64,000 bases of DNA, taken from positions 1,984,001 to 2,048,000 of the forward strand of contig CM037463.1 of assembly GCA_021014325.1 (NCBI GenBank). Direction: 5' to 3'. Positions 58,747 to 64,000 of this stretch are shown here, piece after piece; positions within the stretch are counted from its first letter, which is position 1; the number at the start of each line of letters is the position of its first letter. Position numbers and translations under genes: made by a program. This stretch comes from Plazaster borealis (taxonomy: Eukaryota > Echinodermata > Asteroidea > Forcipulatida > Labidiasteridae). The notes beneath the pieces were generated by a model. The model worked only from the letters and a program-made list of their open reading frames with translations, did no database searches and was not told the DNA's origin.

Positions 58747-59135
58747 GCGTGTTGTGGCCGAGCGGTCTAGTTCACCGGACCCAAGCTCTGGTGTTATCAG
58801 CAGTAGAGTGTGGGTTCGAATCCCGGTCATGACGCTTGTGCCCTTGAGCAAGGTACTTAACCATAATTGCTTCCGTTCATAAAAAGTTGGGAAGGTATTG
58901 CATTCTGCTCTACCAGCCAGGCTCCTAGTGGATGATACCCATACATCCTTACGGACTGTGAAGGGGGCAACCCTGTTTCAGCTCTAGGAGTAGGTGGCAA
59001 CGTGCCCCTGGTGGCAGTTGATTTGGGTCGATATCCCAAATCAGTTAAGAGTATCCCTCACCTTGAGTGGCCGTCCGGCCTTGTGATGTTAGGCGATCTC
59101 TCATTAAAAAAAAATAAAATCAAAAATAAAATATG
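58747..59135 (+). repeat. tRNA-Leu-derived SINE, family S1, full length
   Basis: Head with A-box TGGCCGAGCGGTCTAG. The anticodon stem CCGGA/TCTGG pairs around the loop CCCAAGC, giving a CAA anticodon position (Leu). The B-box is GGGTTCGAATCCCGG. A body of about 290 bp (CCTTGAGCAAGG, CCAGGCTCCTAGTGGATGAT, CTGTGAAGGGGGCAACCCTG) ends CTCATT plus an A-rich tail. It is not a tRNA gene because the loop arms are distorted and the body follows directly. Confidence 0.92.
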
Positions 59136-60972
59136 AATCTACACCTATCTCGAACAGGTGTCCTGTATACACAAAACAAATTATAGTTCTAAATAGCATG
59201 TATTTGAACGGACCCAGACTATCCCTTCCGGCCTCGGTTTGGTTGCATTGGTTTGATTTGGAGAAGGATAAAACAGTTGCACCTTGAGCAAACTGAAACA
59301 GGTGTTGCTCAAAAAAGGTTTGGGAATCAGGGACTAATCAGGGACGACAGAAAATGTCTAACTAGCAATAGAGTCAATTTGAACCCCATATTCAATCAAG
59401 GAAAACAGGTTGAACATTTTTAGGAGGAAGTTTTTGCCGCCTTCCCGTTCTCCCGTTCAACACTTTCAGAGTTTGTCAACCACTTTGCTCACCGATCAGT
59501 CAACCCGTTGACAAGAGAGTCTGATGATTAGTATTGATAACACTCTGACTTCGACATTTAATCACGAATCAGTAATCGTAAAAAGAATAATATTAGCTTG
59601 CAAAGTGGTGTATAGCTAACAGTTTTACGTTAAACCATTTGTTTTGTTTCTTCTTTTTTTACCCCCAGAAACCCTTTCGGTGAACCACTGTATTTTTGGT
59701 CAAAGATTTCCAGGGAAAATATGCACTGCTTTGCAATAATCTAAAGGTATCATGGTGCAATTTGTGGCTAAATCTTCCGATTAAAGAAGTGCTTTATAAT
59801 TATCAATATTTTTTCAAAAAAAAGGAGAAGAAAAGAAAGGAGAAGAAAAAACACTGAATCTGCTTGAATTGTCGTTTGTTCATTATCAACTTGGTCGTTT
59901 TACTTGTCTCCCTGTGAAAATGTTATTCAGTTGACCTCGTTAATGAGTAAATTATATTTTTATTTTATTTTATATCTAAATAGAACAAGTTTTTACTACA
60001 CACTTTTCGGGATTTAGGCCTAATGTTTATTTTTAAAAGATTATTTAATGATATCAATAATTGTAGGGGGGGTCTACTGTTCATCCTTTGTTTAAAATGT
60101 TGTGTCTAGTACTGGCTCTGATAAACCTAATCAAATGAACCTAAACAAATTAGTTATTACAAATTAACTTCAAATTAGTTATCAATCTTAAAATCGATTC
60201 TTCAAATCGATTCTTAGCTTAATTCGAACCCCAAATATTATTAACCAACTCCCCATTTTGTTGTGAACCCCTTATCGTGTCACGTTCACAGCCGCAAAAC
60301 CTCGCTCCACCTTCTGCAAAGGTACATCAATTTTAAGACTACGCAAAAGCCTGCATGTTCAAGAACTAACAAGATGTGACATACAAAGCGCAGATATAAG
60401 TGTGTGATTTAAGAATTCTCTCGTATGCGAAGTCCCTTTATGTAACATTTGCACCTTCAGTGGGAATTCTAGCGGAAACTTGTTGCCAATTTGTTGGGCC
60501 ATGGGTTTTGGCAAAAGCTCGGGCTGTGCGTGGGACATCAGAGCTACCCATGTCTTCTCTCCATGGCGTCGGTGAGCTACAAATCTTGAAGTCGGTTTCC
60601 GACTGAGGTTTGTCAGACAATGTTTGGCCTCTGTAAATAGATTCCACGTTTTTCCACTGGTAATCATTAACAGCCAATGTCACATGCATGGGAAATCAGT
60701 CTCAAATGTTCAGGAAAGGGACTAGATATACAGTTTAAGTCAAGCGTAAGATGCTTTTAAAGATAGTACAGAAATGGGATAGCAGGTGCGGTGTGCGGTT
60801 TTGTTCCAGAGCTACAAGCTTTAGGCCTAGAAGAGAGTCTTCGCAATTTGTACTTCACACCCCAGAGGTCTATTCTAGTGTTAAGACGAACTTCAGATAT
60901 AATCCACTTGTGTTTTTGATAATCTCTGCTGATCAATAAAGATCCCATGCTTATCTACTGGATATTTTGCAA
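59136..60972. other. Spacer; block at 60420-60690 open in three frames
   Basis: Three overlapping frames (one plus, two minus) of 68-102 codons cover 60359-60689. None shows a domain, and I could not choose among them. It might be a decayed element or chance. Confidence 0.3.
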
Positions 60973-61123
60973 GGCCTTTTCGAAACCTCGTCTTCGATTC
61001 AGGCTTCGGCTTAGGCTCTGTCAGTCAAATTTGAAAACATGCACTTTCGGTACGGGACTTCTGGACAGGCAGACGGTGCCGAAAGCCGGAGCCAAACCCT
61101 AAGCCGTGCTTTCGAAAATGGCC
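60973..61123. mobile_element. MITE with GGCCTTTTCGAAAC ends, copy 2
   Basis: GGCCTTTTCGAAACCTCGTC on the left, GCTTTCGAAAATGGCC on the right, with GGCTTCGGCTTAGGCTC paired to GAGCCAAACCCTAAGCC-like sequence. Same family as 47129-47287. Confidence 0.7.
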
Positions 61124-62307
61124 ATAGACTTTCACCAATGGAGCGTCCATCTTGATTTTCTCATTATAGCCATACCGATAATAAAGTCGGGTGCAATGAT
61201 AATCAGTGCTCAATTGACATATTGTATACTCAGGGAACTAACAACCTGGTAAAAGTTCATTGTGACGTTAAGTTTGAAGCGCCGCCAACGATAAGACTTT
61301 GCCATGATACAGAAATGAAACAAACGGTACATACAAATTTAATGTTAAACCAATGGATGTGATAATAGTTTGGGGAAACCTCCACTGCCGCATACACGTT
61401 TTAAAAGTACAAGGGACTCCTGTAAACCATGCCTCTTTTTTTTTTGGGGGGGGGGGGGTGCGACCTTCTAAATTTAACATGACCGCATTTGCACTTCGGT
61501 TTTAGTACATTAAACACTGGCTAAGTGTGATTAATGATGTATTAAATGTGTTTTTCATCAACTTGTCAACATTACTTTCAGGGAAAAAAAGTTCCTTGAT
61601 TCTGCGCTGACCTCCGCTTCAACATGACTATAAATAAGGCGATACTTCGAAGGTTTGGGGCCATACTTGTGCTTGCTTTAGGGATTATGGAATTTTGACA
61701 AAATAGGAGTAAGAGTTATGAAACACAACTTGCAGACATCGGCTCTACAAAATTTAGCAAGCTTTAGAATTTTGCGCTGAATTTTTGTTTGTATACAGCT
61801 GGTCTGGTATTTAATGTCTCTATGAGTGTATTTCTGTTTTATAAGTGTATTTCTGTTTTAATTGTAAAGTACATCGAGAAATCTTTGATCCATAATGCGC
61901 CATACAAATGCTGTTTTATTACTACTATTATTATTATTATGGGGGAGATACAAAAGTATTGTACTGTGATGGGGTCATTGGTGGAGATTTTGTGTTTAAA
62001 AACCATCATAAAAGTCGCCGGAACACAATATTATGAAAGCTGTTTGAATCACATACACGACGTTTTGAGGTAAGGGTACGAGGTTGGTGGGCCTGATCGA
62101 TTGACTGCAAAATGGAGTTAAAGTTCAAGATCTCCTCAACCACACAATGGAGCAAGTTGCTTATTTTGAGACACAATAGTTAGGCAAACAACTCTGAATT
62201 TGAGCACATTCCAAATGCTCCCCATGGAATAGATGTTAAACCAAACTTTTAGGTTTGTTTATATATATTTTGTTATTGTTGTATGGACAAAAACCACAGT
62301 AGGAGCT
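61124..62307. other. Spacer, nothing recognised
   Basis: A G-run at 61447-61459. No exon. Confidence 0.3.
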
Positions 62308-62325
62308 GGTTGTTGTTGTTGCTAC

Positions 62326-62368
<43 letters not shown>

Positions 62369-62372
62369 GCTG
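62308..62372 (+). repeat. (TTG)n microsatellite
   Basis: GTT/TTG run with single interruptions. It gives a poly-Leu frame that is not a gene. Confidence 0.95.
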
Positions 62373-64000
62373 TTGTTGTGTTGGTGTGCAAATATGAGCT
62401 GGATTTGTAAACTTATTGTTAAACTGCAAGTTATTACTTCATATTTGAATTTTGGCCTATGGAATGTTTTATATGGTTTAACAAATTTGAAATTACCTCA
62501 GTTTCACTACAAATTCTCATACTGAATCGTCCTGTATTGTCACAAATTCACAGGAATTCAAGTTTTTTGTTACTGTGACCTAGATACACTAGCTCACAGG
62601 TCATGACACTTTTTTTGTACCTTGTTGTGAATTTCTGTAGACGAACATATCAGTCTAGGGGCTGCTGTTCCCGTTTAATTAAAGTTTAAAGTCCCATCAA
62701 TTAGGAATCAAAGTGCAGTCTTAAGGACATGTGTGGAGAGACAATCACAGGATGAGATTATAAGCACATTCGAAAGTTAGAAATTGAAACGAAGAAGCGA
62801 TATTTATTCCTCTTGATGTCTCGCCGATCATGGAGAAAATGATTTCCTCTCTAGCCAGCGGCAATGCCGGGAAAAAAAAATGTACCGCTGAGGACGCCGC
62901 GTGAACGGCGAACCTTCCCGGTTGTCGTGGCGAGTGTGTAAAAATTAGCTTTGACGCGATGTTTGGGGGGGAACGGAGAGATTCGCTAGTTTTTTTGTGT
63001 ATTTTTTGGGGGGTTGTTTTGAGCAGGCTGCTCGCCCTGGAACACGGCTTGCTGATTGGGCAGAAGGCGTGTGTGATTCCCGCTTGATGTAATGGTTATG
63101 GTTGGAACTCGGTTGTGCTTTCAATGTTTGTTTCCTATTCCTGTCACGGTGCGGTGACGGCCAAGCTTTAATCAGGGCTCTACCGGGGAAATGACGGGCT
63201 GCACCGCAGACTAGTTGTGACAGAACGCCGTAGTAATGCAGACAGTATCCAGCGAACGGGGGGTTTGCCTATGCTTCATACCTTCAGGGCAAAAAGGAGA
63301 TGATAATTTAACCATGAAAGTACTTTCACACCATCCTTCGTGTAGAATCAAGTGGAAAAATTCACAACATGAACTTGCCACTAATAGAATTTTCCAGGGA
63401 AGTGGGGCTGGCTGTACCTGGGAGAGTAAAGCGCGAGCTGAACCCGACGCGCCCGACTCCCCCATCAATCTTGCCGCAGAACCGGCGCAAGTTTGCCCGG
63501 CTTTGGAAGCTCTTAATTGGAGTTCTATTTGCCGTATGACACATTTTGCAATAGGGATGTGAAGCGATTGTGGCATGCGAAAACATATAGTTTCCATACC
63601 AGATGAGTAATAAAAGATGTGCTAATACGAGGATAGGATAAACTTACAATGCGCTCCAGATTACTGAGCGGCAGAATGATGCATTTCAATAATGGTGACG
63701 AATTTTCCCGCCAAATTGACACGGATAATGCAGCGAAACGAACTCCGCGGCAAAAACGGCTGCACCGATCGTTAGCTTTGATTGCTGCGAAATCAAAATG
63801 TCACCCTACCCCACTCTTTTATTTTCTACCTGTCTGAAAGACAGACCTTCAGGACAGACCTTTTCGAACTTTTGGCAAGAATGCAGCAATGTTAAAGCTA
63901 TTCTATTCAACTGATACCTTTAACTTCCCCAACAAGCACATTCTAAATTTTGCACAACATTTACTTGTTGTCGTCAGATGATGTTAAGAAAATCATGTTT
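62373..64000. other. Right-hand spacer with a CpG-richer block (62810-63780)
   Basis: No gene is supported. 63211-63597 is open on both strands (128 codons minus, 108 codons plus), with CpG-rich sequence around 63425-63510. This could be a regulatory block or an exon of a gene that continues to the right. Confidence 0.3.

Noticed and set aside
58747..58832. Functional tRNA-Leu gene
   Set aside because: The head is followed directly by a conserved SINE body and A-rich tail, and the same unit is present at 2421-2783.
62283..62525. Plus-strand poly-Leu protein resembling a signal peptide
   Set aside because: Produced by the (TTG)n microsatellite.
1..64000. Hox homeobox exons, CRISPR arrays, operons or bacterial-type genes
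   Set aside because: No Hox-type homeodomain peptide appears in the frames inspected, and no spaced direct-repeat array or prokaryotic gene organisation is seen. The window is eukaryotic.

Overview
This is a eukaryotic, AT-rich, intron- and repeat-dense window. The clearest gene is an Even-skipped/Evx homeobox gene on the minus strand. Telomere-type TTAGGG remnants, several tRNA-derived SINE families, a non-LTR retrotransposon tail and many short palindromic DNA elements fit an invertebrate deuterostome. I infer an echinoderm, probably a sea star, but the sequence alone does not prove it.

Layout. (1) 1-3.9 kb: the last two coding exons of an unrecognised plus-strand gene (302-480 and 3465-3543). 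They are joined by a phase-matched GT-AG intron and followed by a polyadenylation signal near 3890. The start of this gene lies left of the window. (2) 4-11.6 kb: spacer and evx intron 2 with paired TTAA-flanked MITEs, tRNA-like fragments, a 500-N assembly gap at 8001-8500, and a non-repetitive stretch with possible regulatory motifs (10.2-10.6 kb). (3) 11.6-15.7 kb: evx exon 2 (first 46 homeodomain residues) and exon 1 (N-terminus) on the minus strand. The homeobox is split after residue 46, and the WFQN-coding third exon is not visible. It is most likely inside the 500-N gap. (4) 15.8-64 kb: no complete gene is recognisable. One good minus-strand exon candidate lies at 22535-22652, and it is phase-compatible with evx exon 2. 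Two weaker splice-bounded exon candidates lie near 38.2 kb and 42.7 kb. Most of the rest is dispersed repeats: three TTAA-target MITE families, a foldback family with CACTGCAAAAA ends, other short inverted-repeat elements, SINEs, two 3' ends of one LINE family, microsatellites, and a degenerate CTGG-type tandem array at 55.4-56.3 kb.

How it fits together. The plus-strand gene and evx converge. In animals that keep the linkage, Evx sits beside the posterior Hox genes and is transcribed away from them, so posterior Hox genes would be expected to the right of this window. That is inference. No Hox homeobox was found here. Long spacers of this kind beside Hox/Evx normally hold developmental enhancers, and a few candidate blocks are flagged. 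I found no evidence for a wholly new biological system. The most useful observations are the split and incomplete evx gene with a possible alternative 5' exon, the reconstructed terminal exons of the left-hand gene, and the MITE families whose shared TTAA target is supported by an empty-site comparison inside the LINE copies.
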